Positions 1 to 8,461 of a DNA stretch of 64,000 bases are shown in pieces; position 1 is the stretch's first letter, and every line of letters begins with the position of its first letter. A program made the position numbers and the translations under genes. The stretch is from Rhodomicrobium sp. (GTDB lineage Bacteria > Pseudomonadota > Alphaproteobacteria > Rhizobiales > HXMU1428-3). A model generated the notes under the pieces. That model did no database searches, had not been told where the DNA came from, and was given only the letters and a program-made list of their open reading frames with translations. Location of the stretch: positions 248,001 through 312,000 of the forward strand of contig BQJK01000002.1 in assembly GCA_021604665.1 (NCBI GenBank), written 5' to 3'.

Positions 1-55
1 TATTATAGATTATTGAAATATTTCATTGTTTTCCGTTTCCGAAAGAATTGAGCTG

Positions 56-1018
56 ATGTCCGCAGAGCCCGAATATATAATTGACAGGCGCAAATTAAAG
101 CATCGGTTGAACAAGTGGCGTTTTATCGCCATTGCTGTGGCTGTTTTGGCCATTCTCTCATATCTCATGGTTGACCATAAACTGGCGGCCAAATTTGGGG
201 TTGCTGACCAGATCGCACGGATAGATGTGAACGGCATTATCACCGATGATAAAGACCGGGCAGATATGTTGAAGCGCCTTGCTGCGACCCCGTCTGTGAA
301 GGCTGTACTCGTGCGCTTTAATAGCCCTGGCGGCACGACCACCGGCGGTGAAGCGCTGTTTACTGATCTCCGTAAAATAGCCTCTACCCGCCCGGTTGTG
401 GCGGTGTTTGGCACCATGGCCACTTCTGCGGCTTATATGTCCGGTGTGGCGGCTGAGCATATTGTTGCGCGGGGGAATAGCATCACCGGCTCTGTTGGTG
501 TGATTATGCAATGGGCTGAGGTTTCTGACATGCTCTCCAAGCTTGGGGTTGATATGAAAGAAATTAAGAGCGGAAATTTAAAAGCTGTGCCATCGCCCTT
601 TCAACCGCTTGATGAGCCAGCCCGCGCGCTGACGCAGGAAATGATTGATGAGAGCCATAAATGGTTTGTTGATCTTGTTGTTAGCCGCCGCAAAATTGAG
701 CCGGACCGTATCCCCGGCTTTATGGAGGGGCGGATTTATTCTGGCCGTCAGGCGCTTGAATACGGACTAATTGATGCGATTGGTGATGAAGAACAGGCGC
801 TGAAATGGTTATATGACGTTAAAAAAATCTCAGCTGATCTGCCGGTTATCCCCTGGCAAAATAGCTCTGAGGCATCTGGCGGGCTTTTGGGCCGGGCCAG
901 CGCTTATTTAGCGTCGTTATTTGGGGTTGATATTGCTGCTATTTATGAGAGATATGGGCACTCTGGGCTGGTTAGCGCCACAGAAACAGGCGGCCTTATT
1001 TCAAAATGGCGTAATTGA
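56..1018 (+). CDS. sppA: Signal peptide peptidase SppA, short form (S49 family)
   Basis: Membrane-anchored serine protease that degrades cleaved signal peptides and other membrane-embedded fragments. The 320-residue product has a basic N-terminus, one membrane segment at about residues 21-38, then a ClpP-like S49 domain. The likely nucleophile is the serine in the MATSAAYM segment (about residue 124) and the general base a lysine in the KSGNLK segment about 50 residues later, the usual Ser/Lys dyad. The length fits the short single-domain form rather than the double-domain E. coli SppA. I chose ATG 56 because MSAEPEYIIDRRKL matches the usual rhizobial N-terminus; a TTG at 26 would add ten residues. 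It is followed by ihfB in the same direction, a common alphaproteobacterial order. Function is confident by family, substrates are inferred. Confidence 0.9.
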   Translation: MSAEPEYIIDRRKLKHRLNKWRFIAIAVAVLAILSYLMVDHKLAAKFGVADQIARIDVNGIITDDKDRADMLKRLAATPSVKAVLVRFNSPGGTTTGGEALFTDLRKIASTRPVVAVFGTMATSAAYMSGVAAEHIVARGNSITGSVGVIMQWAEVSDMLSKLGVDMKEIKSGNLKAVPSPFQPLDEPARALTQEMIDESHKWFVDLVVSRRKIEPDRIPGFMEGRIYSGRQALEYGLIDAIGDEEQALKWLYDVKKISADLPVIPWQNSSEASGGLLGRASAYLASLFGVDIAAIYERYGHSGLVSATETGGLISKWRN

Positions 1019-1061
1019 CAAAAACTTGCTATTCTACGATCCTTAAAGGAAGAAGCTGCGC

Positions 1062-1367
1062 ATGGGGCAATTGATGATAAAATCTGAGCTAATTCAAAAA
1101 ATTGCGGCTGCAAATCCTCATCTTTATCACCGGGATGTTGATAAGATCGTCAATGTAATTTTTGATGAGATTATTCAAGCTCTCGAAGAGGGTGGCCGTG
1201 TTGAACTGCGTGGCTTTGGCGCATTTACTGTTAAGCACCGCCCAGCGCGCAAGGGACGCAACCCGCGCACCGGCAAGCCAGTGAATGTTGAAGAGAAGTT
1301 TGTGCCATTTTTCAAAACCGGCAAAGAGCTTCGTGAACGTTTGAATGACGGCTATGATGGTGAGTAA
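1062..1367 (+). CDS. ihfB: Integration host factor beta subunit
   Basis: DNA-bending nucleoid protein that works as a heterodimer with IHF-alpha in replication, recombination and transcription. The 101-residue product shows the HU/IHF fold: helical N-terminus ([10 protein letters not shown]), the [11 protein letters not shown] strand turn, and the DNA-intercalating arm with [12 protein letters not shown] that carries the conserved proline. The [17 protein letters not shown] tail is typical of IHF-beta rather than HU. ATG 1062 is preceded by AAGGAAG (1046-1052) at 9 nt. An in-frame ATG at 1074 would give the more usual MIKSEL start, so the first four residues are uncertain. It sits between sppA and lapA, as in many Rhizobiales. 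Confidence 0.93.
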   Translation: MGQLMIKSELIQKIAAANPHLYHRDVDKIVNVIFDEIIQALEEGGRVELRGFGAFTVKHRPARKGRNPRTGKPVNVEEKFVPFFKTGKELRERLNDGYDGE

Positions 1368-1672
1368 GAGATTGTGAGCTTAAGGCTCTTTTATGCTCTG
1401 AAGATTATGACCCCTCTGATAAATTAGCAGTTGGCCGTGATAAACTTTCTCTTTTTTGCCGTGGAATTTGATGTGAGAAGCCCGTTTAAATGCCTGGGCC
1501 AGCTAATAAATTCCTGGTTAAGCAATATCGTCGTAACTTTCTTCATAACCGCCTTATATAAGAAACAGTAATTGCCGGGGCAACTATGCTCTGCTAGCTT
1601 CGGGTTATCCGCTCTAATCGTTGAAGGGTGGTTCAGTTGTTTTGTGTTATTAATCCTTGAAGGGTTAGAGCC
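1368..1672 (+). other. Intergenic spacer ihfB-lapA
   Basis: About 305 bp without a gene. Just after ihfB there is a short GAGC/GCTC hairpin (about 1376-1388) followed by four T, at best a weak terminator. The lapA ribosome site GAAGGG lies at 1659-1664. I see no convincing promoter, RNA gene or further coding potential. Confidence 0.5.
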
Positions 1673-2011
1673 TTGATTAAAAAACTGCTCAATACTTTAA
1701 TTCTCATTCCCGTTATATTTGTCGCTGTGGCGCTTGCGGTTGCGAACCGGCATGTTGTTCGGCTGGTGCTGGACCCAATCTCACCTGAAACCCCGATTGC
1801 GGCGCTTGAAGCCCCCTTCTTTGTCTATTTATTTGCAGCGCTGACCTTTGGTGTGGTGCTTGGTGGGCTTGCAACCTACTTTACCCAGCGCAAATGGCGG
1901 AAAGCTGCGCGCCAACGCAGTGTAGAGGCACGTGAATGGCGGCGAGAAGCTGAGCGACTTGGCCGTGAGATGGCGAATAATCATAGAGATGCGCTGCCGA
2001 GCGCGAATTAG
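1673..2011 (+). CDS. lapA: LapA-domain (DUF1049) inner-membrane protein
   Basis: Small membrane protein of 112 residues. It has two hydrophobic segments (about residues 5-24 and 46-68) separated by a short loop, then a basic amphipathic cytoplasmic tail starting near QRKWRKAARQRS. This is the layout of the lipopolysaccharide assembly protein A domain (DUF1049). In E. coli LapA works with LapB in controlling LpxC and LPS assembly; the same job here is an inference from the family, and no lapB is in view. TTG 1673 is preceded by GAAGGG at 8 nt, and the sequence MIKKLLNTL is a sensible membrane-protein N-terminus. It lies between ihfB and trpF, a common position in Rhizobiales. Confidence 0.75.
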   Translation: MIKKLLNTLILIPVIFVAVALAVANRHVVRLVLDPISPETPIAALEAPFFVYLFAALTFGVVLGGLATYFTQRKWRKAARQRSVEAREWRREAERLGREMANNHRDALPSAN

Positions 2012-2200
2012 CTCTCTTACAGATTTATCAGCTTTATCTTCTGTATCTGCCCCTTGGAATTGGCTAAATTGCAACTGGCAAACTGGGCTGGCTGATCTTT
2101 CAAAACCCCTCTATAACCTTCACTTGTAATAATCCTTATAGCTGGCCGCTGCGGTTATCATAGTGCTGGCTATTTCTCTGTTCTATTGTGAGGCCTTATT

Positions 2201-2836
2201 GTGCAGGTCAAAATCTGTGGTTTAAAAGATAAAACGATGATGGAAGCCGCGCTTGAGGCGGGGGCTGACTATGTCGGGCTGGTGTTTTTTGAAAAAAGCC
2301 CGCGTCATGTTTCACTTGCTCTGGCGGCTGAGCTGGCTGAGCTGGCGCGCTCTCGCGCTAAAATCGTTTTGCTTATGGTCAACCCGGAGGATAAGAGCCT
2401 TCAACGCGCTGTAGAAACTGTGAAGCCTGATTATATACAACTCCATGGTAGTGAAAGCCCGGCCCGTGTGGCAGCCATTGCCAGCCTCATTAAACTGCCA
2501 TTGATTAAAGCGATTGGCGTGCATAATGCCGCGGATGCGGCAGCGGCTGATGAGTATGAAGCTGCAGCACTTATTTTATTTGATGCCAAAGCTGATCCAG
2601 CCCTTCATGAGCTGCCGGGGGGGAATGGGATTCCGTTTGACTGGACAGCCCTTAAAGGCCAGAAAGAGAAACGAGATTTTATGCTTTCTGGTGGTTTGAC
2701 GGCGGAGACCGTGCGCGCAGCCATTAACTTAACAAAAGCGCCGATGGTTGATGTTTCTTCTGGTGTTGAAAGCGCACCGGGTGTGAAGGACGCTGAGCTG
2801 ATCCGCCAGTTTATTGCAGCTGCAAAAACGGCTTAA
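2201..2836 (+). CDS. trpF: Phosphoribosylanthranilate isomerase
   Basis: Catalyses the Amadori rearrangement of phosphoribosylanthranilate to CdRP, the third committed step of tryptophan synthesis. The 211-residue TIM barrel starts with VKICGLKD, which carries the catalytic cysteine. It has the catalytic aspartate in LILFDAK and a C-terminal phosphate-binding SGGL / DVSSGVE pair. The length is normal for a monofunctional TrpF. The start is GTG 2201; the nearest ribosome site, GTGAGG, is modest. trpB and trpA follow in the same direction, so this is the trpFBA group; trpC, trpD and trpE are not in the window. A tandem 16-bp repeat separates it from trpB. Confidence 0.93.
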   Translation: MQVKICGLKDKTMMEAALEAGADYVGLVFFEKSPRHVSLALAAELAELARSRAKIVLLMVNPEDKSLQRAVETVKPDYIQLHGSESPARVAAIASLIKLPLIKAIGVHNAADAAAADEYEAAALILFDAKADPALHELPGGNGIPFDWTALKGQKEKRDFMLSGGLTAETVRAAINLTKAPMVDVSSGVESAPGVKDAELIRQFIAAAKTA

Positions 2837-2844
2837 GTACCATT

Positions 2845-2900
2845 CTGCTGGTAAGTATGGCTGCTGGTAAGTATGGCTGCTGGTAGAAATGGCCGCTGGA
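2845..2900 (+). repeat. Tandem 16-bp repeat in the trpF-trpB spacer
   Basis: Unit CTGCTGGTAAGTATGG occurs at 2845-2860 and again, perfectly, at 2861-2876. It is followed by the diverged copy CTGCTGGTAGAAATGG (2877-2892) and a partial fourth copy CCGCTGGA. It ends about 35 bp before the trpB start. It is one of several spacers in the window with a period near 16 bp. Confidence 0.85.
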
Positions 2901-2934
2901 GAATAGAGACACTAGTTTGAGGATTTAACGGATT

Positions 2935-4146
2935 ATGACGACTGCAAATAGTTTGATGAATGGACCTGATGAGCGTGGTCATTTTGGCAGTTTTGGTGGC
3001 CGTTTTGTTGCTGAAACATTGATGCCGTTAATTCTTGAGCTTGAACAGGCTTATGAAACAGCCAAAAAAGACCCGAGCTTTCAAAGTGAGCTTGATTACC
3101 TGCTTACTTATTATGCTGGCCGGCCGAGTGTGCTTTATTTTGCTGAGCGGATGACTGAACATCTTGGCGGCGCAAAAATTTATTTCAAACGGGATGAGCT
3201 TAATCATACCGGGTCTCATAAGATCAATAATTGCCTTGGCCAGATCCTGCTTGCCAAACGCATGGGCAAAACGCGCATTATCGCTGAAACAGGTGCCGGG
3301 CAACACGGGGTTGCGGTGGCCACGGTTGCAGCGCGTTTTAACCTGCCCTGTACCGTGTTTATGGGGGCAACTGATGTGGAGCGGCAAAAGCCAAATGTGT
3401 TCCGTATGAAGCTTTTGGGCGCGGATATTCGCCCGGTGACCGCCGGGCGCGGCACCTTGAAAGATGCGATGAATGAAGCGCTGCGCGATTGGGTGACCAA
3501 TGTTGACGACACCTTTTATATCATCGGTACCGCTGCTGGCCCGCACCCTTACCCGGAGCTGGTGCGTGATTTCCAATCAGTCATTGGCCGTGAGGTTAAA
3601 GAACAGATGATGGAAGCTGAAGGCCGCTTGCCGGATAGCCTGGTTGCTTGCATTGGTGGTGGCTCGAACGCCATTGGGCTTTTTCACCCGTTCCTCGATG
3701 ACCCTGATGTGAATATTTACGGTGTTGAAGCGGCGGGCCGGGGGCTTGATACGCCTGACCATGCTGCCTCTCTTAATGGCGGGGAGCCCGGTGTTTTGCA
3801 TGGTAACCGCACTTATCTATTGCAGGATGATGACGGGCAAATTGTTGAGGGACACTCAATTTCTGCTGGGCTTGATTATCCGGGCATTGGACCTGAGCAT
3901 TCATGGCTGAAAGATATTGGCCGGGTGAACTATGTTTCTGCAACGGATAAAGAGGCGCTGGATGCGTTTCAGCTTTGCTCACAGCTTGAAGGGATTATTC
4001 CTGCGTTGGAGCCAAGCCATGCGCTGGCATATGTCAAGAAACTCGCCCCCACGCTCGATAAGGATCATCTGTTGGTGATGAACCTTTGTGGCCGGGGCGA
4101 TAAGGATGTTTTTGCAGTTGCTGAACATCTTGGCGTTGAAATTTAG
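2935..4146 (+). CDS. trpB: Tryptophan synthase beta chain
   Basis: PLP enzyme that condenses indole with serine to give tryptophan, working in an alpha2-beta2 complex with TrpA. The 403-residue protein begins with [16 protein letters not shown], the TrpB1 signature. The PLP lysine is in HTGSHKINN (about K96), the phosphate cradle is [10 protein letters not shown], and the [10 protein letters not shown] segment contacts the cofactor. ATG 2935 has a GAGGA motif about 11 nt upstream. trpA follows after 20 bp, so the two subunits are surely co-transcribed. No attenuator leader with a Trp-rich peptide is visible in the spacer upstream. Confidence 0.97.
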   Translation: MTTANSLMNGPDERGHFGSFGGRFVAETLMPLILELEQAYETAKKDPSFQSELDYLLTYYAGRPSVLYFAERMTEHLGGAKIYFKRDELNHTGSHKINNCLGQILLAKRMGKTRIIAETGAGQHGVAVATVAARFNLPCTVFMGATDVERQKPNVFRMKLLGADIRPVTAGRGTLKDAMNEALRDWVTNVDDTFYIIGTAAGPHPYPELVRDFQSVIGREVKEQMMEAEGRLPDSLVACIGGGSNAIGLFHPFLDDPDVNIYGVEAAGRGLDTPDHAASLNGGEPGVLHGNRTYLLQDDDGQIVEGHSISAGLDYPGIGPEHSWLKDIGRVNYVSATDKEALDAFQLCSQLEGIIPALEPSHALAYVKKLAPTLDKDHLLVMNLCGRGDKDVFAVAEHLGVEI

Positions 4147-4166
4147 TTTTTAGGGACCTGATAATA

Positions 4167-4988
4167 ATGACAAAGACAACCCGCATTGATGCCTGTTTTC
4201 AAAAGCTCAAAACTGAGGGGCGCGGCGCATTGGTGACGTTTATTACAGCTGGTGACCCTTGCTATGATGTTTCGCTGGAAGTGCTCATGGGGATGCCTGA
4301 AGCTGGTGCTGATGTGATTGAGCTTGGCATGCCCTTTTCTGACCCGATGGCCGATGGCCCGGCCATTCAGCTGGCCTCTGAGCGGGCGCTTGAGGGCGGG
4401 CAGAACATGATTAAAACTCTGGAGATGGTGCGCCAGTTTCGCAAACAGCATAAAGAGACACCCCTTGTGCTCATGGGATATTACAACCCGATTTTTCACT
4501 ATGGGCCCGAGCGCTTTGTGAAAGATGCCGCTGAAGCCGGTGTCGATGGGTTGATTGTTGTGGATGTGCCGCCAGAAGCTGATGATGAGCTTTGTTTGCC
4601 TGCTATGGAGGTGGGGCTTAATTTTATTCGCCTTGCCACCCCAACCACTGATGATAAGCGGCTGCCGATGGTCTTGCAGAATACTAGCGGCTTTCTATAT
4701 TATGTCTCAGTGACCGGCATAACCGGGTCGGCGGCACCGGACATTTCCCGCGTGCATGAGAATATTGCCCGTATTAAACGCCAGACGGAGCTACCATTGG
4801 TGGTTGGTTTTGGCGTTAAATCAGCTGATCAAGTGCGGGAAATTGTTAAAGGTGCAGATGGCGCGGTGGTTGGCTCTGCTATTGTGCGAGAAATTGAGGC
4901 TAACCTGGATGAGAATGGCAAAGCTTTGCCTGGCTTGGTTGATAAGGTAAAATCTCTGGTTTCATCGCTGGCAGAAGGTGTAAATTAA
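4167..4988 (+). CDS. trpA: Tryptophan synthase alpha chain
   Basis: Retro-aldol cleavage of indole-3-glycerol phosphate to indole and glyceraldehyde-3-phosphate; indole is channelled to TrpB. The 273-residue TIM barrel contains [15 protein letters not shown], giving the catalytic pair at about Glu52 and Asp63. The phosphate-binding end is [10 protein letters not shown] and GAVVGSAIV. The length is typical. It starts 20 bp after trpB and ends the trp group; accD follows after 189 bp, an order widespread in alphaproteobacteria. Confidence 0.96.
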   Translation: MTKTTRIDACFQKLKTEGRGALVTFITAGDPCYDVSLEVLMGMPEAGADVIELGMPFSDPMADGPAIQLASERALEGGQNMIKTLEMVRQFRKQHKETPLVLMGYYNPIFHYGPERFVKDAAEAGVDGLIVVDVPPEADDELCLPAMEVGLNFIRLATPTTDDKRLPMVLQNTSGFLYYVSVTGITGSAAPDISRVHENIARIKRQTELPLVVGFGVKSADQVREIVKGADGAVVGSAIVREIEANLDENGKALPGLVDKVKSLVSSLAEGVN

Positions 4989-5177
4989 GGCATTTGGCCG
5001 ATTTTAATACTTTTTCCAGTTAATTTGCCATATTGCGATGTTTGGCTTCATAAAGGATATAGCATAAGTTAGAGCTAGCTATAGTATGGCTTCAGGACTG
5101 TTGCTACTATGAGTTATTCTTTTAAGGGTGTGGTCTCTTAAAGTTTATACCCCCCTGAATTTAGAAAGGCGTTTCAC

Positions 5178-6272
5178 GTGAACTGGATCAATAATGTTGT
5201 TCGTCCCAAAATCCAGGACATTCTCTCTAAAAGAGAGATGCCGGACAATCTCTGGGTAAAATGCCCCGAGAGCGGACAAATGGTTTTCCATAAGGATCTG
5301 GAAGCCAACCAGTTTGTTGTACCTGTCTCCGATTATCATATGCGGATGACGGCAACCGAGCGCTTGCATCATTTTTTTGATGATGGTGCCTATGAGGCAA
5401 TTGAATTTGCTGAGGTGGCGCATGACCCTTTAAAATTCCGTGATGAGAAAAAATATACTGACCGGCTGAAAGATGCGCGGGCAAAGACCGAGATGAAAGA
5501 TGCTGTGCTTGCCGGTGTTGGCAAGATTGATGGCATGGATGTTGTTGCAGCCTGTCAGGATTTTAATTTCCTTGGTGGCTCGCTTGGTATGGCAGCTGGT
5601 GAGGCCATTGTGACCGCCATGCTGAAAGCTGTTGAGCTTGAGACACCTTTTATTATGTTTGCCGCCTCTGGTGGCGCGCGCATGCAAGAGGGTATCCTCT
5701 CGCTGATGCAAATGCCGCGCACAACTGTTGCTGTGCAGAAGCTGCGGGAAGCGCGCTTGCCTTATATTGTTGTGTTTACCAACCCGACCACCGGCGGCGT
5801 GACAGCATCTTATGCCATGCTGGGCGATGTGCATATTGCTGAGCCGGGCTCACTGATCTGTTTTGCTGGGCCCCGGGTTATTAAACAAACCATTCGCGAA
5901 CAGTTGCCCGAAGGTTTCCAGCGGGCTGAATATCTGCTTGATCATGGCATGGTTGATATGGTGGTGCATCGCCATCATCTGAAAGAGACAATCTCTTCGC
6001 TATGCCATATTCTAATGCGGGAGCCGGTGCCACAACGGGATGGCTTAACGGATGTAGCAGCCGCAGCTGCACTAAATGGCGCGAGTGGCGTTGCAGAAGA
6101 TGTCATAGAGCTGGATGTGCCTGCGACTGAAATAATAGAGATTGAACCGGTGCTTCACAGCGGTGCCGAAAGCGAAATTGAAACGGGTGATGAGGTTCAG
6201 CAACCGCAACCTGATGTGCCGGTAGAAACCGGCTCTGAAAGCCCGGCACCTGATGCGCCGAAATCATCCTGA
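5178..6272 (+). CDS. accD: Acetyl-CoA carboxylase carboxyltransferase subunit beta
   Basis: Beta half of the carboxyltransferase that moves CO2 from carboxybiotin to acetyl-CoA, the first step of fatty-acid synthesis. The crotonase-fold core (about 60-285) has [11 protein letters not shown] and [14 protein letters not shown]. The N-terminal domain aligns with the zinc ribbon of E. coli AccD, but only one of four cysteines remains: C29, with Ser32, Val48 and Ser51 at the other positions. This loss is familiar in Rhizobiales AccD. Beyond residue 290 there is a low-complexity acidic Pro/Glu/Ala tail of about 70 residues. GTG 5178 has AGAAAGG at 8 nt. folC follows after 72 bp, as in many bacteria. 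Confidence 0.95.
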   Translation: MNWINNVVRPKIQDILSKREMPDNLWVKCPESGQMVFHKDLEANQFVVPVSDYHMRMTATERLHHFFDDGAYEAIEFAEVAHDPLKFRDEKKYTDRLKDARAKTEMKDAVLAGVGKIDGMDVVAACQDFNFLGGSLGMAAGEAIVTAMLKAVELETPFIMFAASGGARMQEGILSLMQMPRTTVAVQKLREARLPYIVVFTNPTTGGVTASYAMLGDVHIAEPGSLICFAGPRVIKQTIREQLPEGFQRAEYLLDHGMVDMVVHRHHLKETISSLCHILMREPVPQRDGLTDVAAAAALNGASGVAEDVIELDVPATEIIEIEPVLHSGAESEIETGDEVQQPQPDVPVETGSESPAPDAPKSS

Positions 6273-6344
6273 TGTATGGCACCCCTGATATAAACTCAGC
6301 TTGCAGCTGCTATACCCGTCTCGAACCTCTAAAGATCTACCGAC

Positions 6345-7667
6345 ATGTCTAGTGCTGAACAGCTTTTAGAAGAGATGCACCAGTTGCATCCTAAATCCAT
6401 AGACCTTTCGCTTGACCGGGTTTATGCGCTTTTGGAAAAGCTTGGCAACCCTCATAAAAAACTGCCGCCGGTGATTCATGTTGCAGGGACGAATGGCAAA
6501 GGCTCTGTTTTGGCCTTTCTTACGGCGATATTAGAAGCTCATGGCGACCGGGTGCAGCGCTTTTCATCACCGCATCTGGTGGATTTTAATGAGCGGATTA
6601 ACCTGCCGACAGCTTCTGGCATAAAGCCGATTTCTGATGAGCTACTGGTGGATGCGCTGAGCCGCACTAAGGCGGCGAATGATGGCGCGCCGATCACCTT
6701 TTTTGAAATTACGACCGTTGCAGCGTTTCTGGCTTTTTCAGAAAGCCAGGCGGATTGGTGCCTGCTGGAAACCGGGCTTGGTGGGCGGCTTGATGCGACG
6801 AATGTAATTGACCAGCCTGCTGCTACGTTGATCACCCCTGTTTCGATTGATCATACTGGTTTTCTTGGTGAAACAATTGCTGAAATTGCACGTGAGAAGG
6901 CGGGTATCCTGAAGAAGGGCAGCAAGGCGTTTATTGGCCAGCAAGAACGCTATGCGCTTGAAGAAATCTCGGCTCGGGGTGAGACGCTTGACCTTCACCT
7001 CTATGTTAGGGGGCTTGATTATGATGTTTATGAGCAGCGGGGGCGCCTGGTTTTTTCTTCGCCTGATGAATTGATTGACCTGCCGTTGCCGCGCTACCTC
7101 ATTGGACGCCATCAGATAGAAAATGCGGGGCTAGCTATTATTACTGCGCAGCAACTTTTGAGAGAGCGGCTAGATCATAGTGCGCTGGCCTCTGCCATGC
7201 TGATGGCACGCTGGCCGGCCAGGATGCAGAGACTATTTGCAAATGATCACTCTAGCTATTTGCGGGCGGGGGATGAGCTTTGGCTTGATGGCGGGCATAA
7301 CCCCTCAGCTGCCGGGGTGCTGGCAGAGTTGATTGGTGACCTGGAAGAGCGGGTGCCGCGACCGTTGCATTTAATAATTGGCATGATGCAGGGTAAGGAT
7401 CTTGCTGGATTTCTACATGAATTTCGCGGCCTTGCCTCTGGTGTAATTGCTGTGCCGGTGCCGGGGACTGAGGCGGGCATGGACCCTGATGATTTGGCTG
7501 ATCTTGCCCTTGAGCTTGGGTTTGAAGCAGAGACAGCCCGGGATGTGACCGAGGCTTTACAGCTTAGCTCTGAGGGGCGGCATGAGGATGCGCGGATATT
7601 AATATGTGGCTCGCTCTATTTAGCGGGTGATGTGTTGCGGCAATTGCGGGTTGCTTCCGGGGTTTAA
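6345..7667 (+). CDS. folC: Bifunctional folylpolyglutamate synthase / dihydrofolate synthase
   Basis: Mur-ligase-type enzyme that adds glutamate to dihydropteroate and to tetrahydrofolates. The 440-residue protein has the P-loop segment VAGTNGKGSVLAF near residue 47, the metal and ATP segment LETGLGGRLDATN, and the C-terminal ligase domain with LWLDGGHNPSA. The length matches the family. ATG 6345 is the first good start after accD. It ends the rightward operon; a strong hairpin terminator at 7759-7788 follows and also serves the convergent trxA. Confidence 0.93.
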   Translation: MSSAEQLLEEMHQLHPKSIDLSLDRVYALLEKLGNPHKKLPPVIHVAGTNGKGSVLAFLTAILEAHGDRVQRFSSPHLVDFNERINLPTASGIKPISDELLVDALSRTKAANDGAPITFFEITTVAAFLAFSESQADWCLLETGLGGRLDATNVIDQPAATLITPVSIDHTGFLGETIAEIAREKAGILKKGSKAFIGQQERYALEEISARGETLDLHLYVRGLDYDVYEQRGRLVFSSPDELIDLPLPRYLIGRHQIENAGLAIITAQQLLRERLDHSALASAMLMARWPARMQRLFANDHSSYLRAGDELWLDGGHNPSAAGVLAELIGDLEERVPRPLHLIIGMMQGKDLAGFLHEFRGLASGVIAVPVPGTEAGMDPDDLADLALELGFEAETARDVTEALQLSSEGRHEDARILICGSLYLAGDVLRQLRVASGV

Positions 7668-7758
7668 GGTTCTGGCTCGTTTAAATTAGCCCGCCAGCTA
7701 GTTGAAGCTGAATACAGACGGTATAAACTGGGTTGTCTAAATACTGAGTGATTTAATA

Positions 7759-7788
7759 AAAAAGCCCCGCAATTTAGCGGGGCTTTTT
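7759..7788. terminator. Bidirectional rho-independent terminator, folC/trxA
   Basis: The perfect 12-bp stem AAAAAGCCCCGC (7759-7770) pairs with GCGGGGCTTTTT (7777-7788) around a 6-nt loop. It has U-tracts in both directions and lies between convergent folC and trxA. Confidence 0.95.
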
Positions 7789-7813
7789 ATTTATATATAT
7801 GATTTTTCAGCGC

Positions 7814-8134
7814 TTAAACGTGGCTGCTGATCCAATCTGTCAGCGAGCTTTTTGGTAAAGCCCCTGTTCTTGTGTCTGCCACTTCGCCATTTTTAAAGAC
7901 CATGAGGGTCGGCACAGCGCGGACGCCATATTTGGCTGAAGAATTTGGGCCATCATCGAGATTTACTTTCACGACTTTGACTTTGCCAGCCATTTCATCG
8001 GCCACTTCATCCAGCGCCGGCGCCATTGCTTTACATGGGCCGCACCAATCAGCCCAGAAATCAACAACAACGAGTTCGCTGGCGTTTAAGACTTCCGTTT
8101 CAAATGTATCGTCAGAGACGGTCACTGTTGACAT
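7814..8134 (-). CDS. trxA: Thioredoxin 1
   Basis: General cytosolic disulfide reductase of 106 residues with the active site WADWCGPCK, the conserved cis-proline in VPTLMVF, and no signal peptide. The length equals that of E. coli TrxA. It lies downstream of addA on the same strand and just before the shared terminator, the usual rhizobial addB-addA-trxA order. The spacer upstream (8135-8461) is long enough to hold its own promoter, but I cannot identify one. Confidence 0.95.
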   Translation of the reverse strand: MSTVTVSDDTFETEVLNASELVVVDFWADWCGPCKAMAPALDEVADEMAGKVKVVKVNLDDGPNSSAKYGVRAVPTLMVFKNGEVADTRTGALPKSSLTDWISSHV

Positions 8135-8461
8135 AGGTCAGTTCCTTATATCTGGCGGGCCTTTTCATGTTCCTTGCGAAACGGCCCGGTCTAGGCTTTC
8201 CCTCAAAGGGTTATATGATCTTGCTCATTGGCGGGCCGTTTAATGGCTATAATCACCTGCTTGCCATAAATTGCGATTGCGGCAAGACTAATGCATCAAG
8301 ACTAATGCGACAAATCTGTTGCAACATATCTGTTGCCACAAGTTTGCGGCCTTATTGGGAAAATTGACGTGGCATAAACTCACGTTTTCTCTCTGCTAAG
8401 TAGTTAAGTGGCGGGGCCTGAAAGTCAAGTGCCAGCAGGATGTTGGATAAGTTTTTCTCAC
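8135..8461 (-). other. Intergenic spacer addA-trxA
   Basis: About 327 bp without a credible gene. The only clear structure is the degenerate 14-bp tandem repeat at 8281-8350. Short open frames across it have no ribosome site or recognisable family. Confidence 0.5.
8281..8350. repeat. Degenerate 14-bp tandem repeat, five units
   Basis: Successive 14-mers read GGCAAGACTAATGC, ATCAAGACTAATGC, GACAAATCTGTTGC, AACATATCTGTTGC and CACAAGTTTGCGGC. Neighbouring units are most alike and most end in TGC. This suggests stepwise duplication and decay. Confidence 0.75.

Noticed and set aside
2012..2200. trp attenuator or leader peptide before trpF
   Set aside because: No short frame with tandem Trp codons and no paired alternative hairpins; the same holds for the trpF-trpB spacer.
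5178..5345. AccD as a damaged gene because zinc cysteines are missing
   Set aside because: The rest of the protein is intact and the same replacement is familiar in Rhizobiales AccD.
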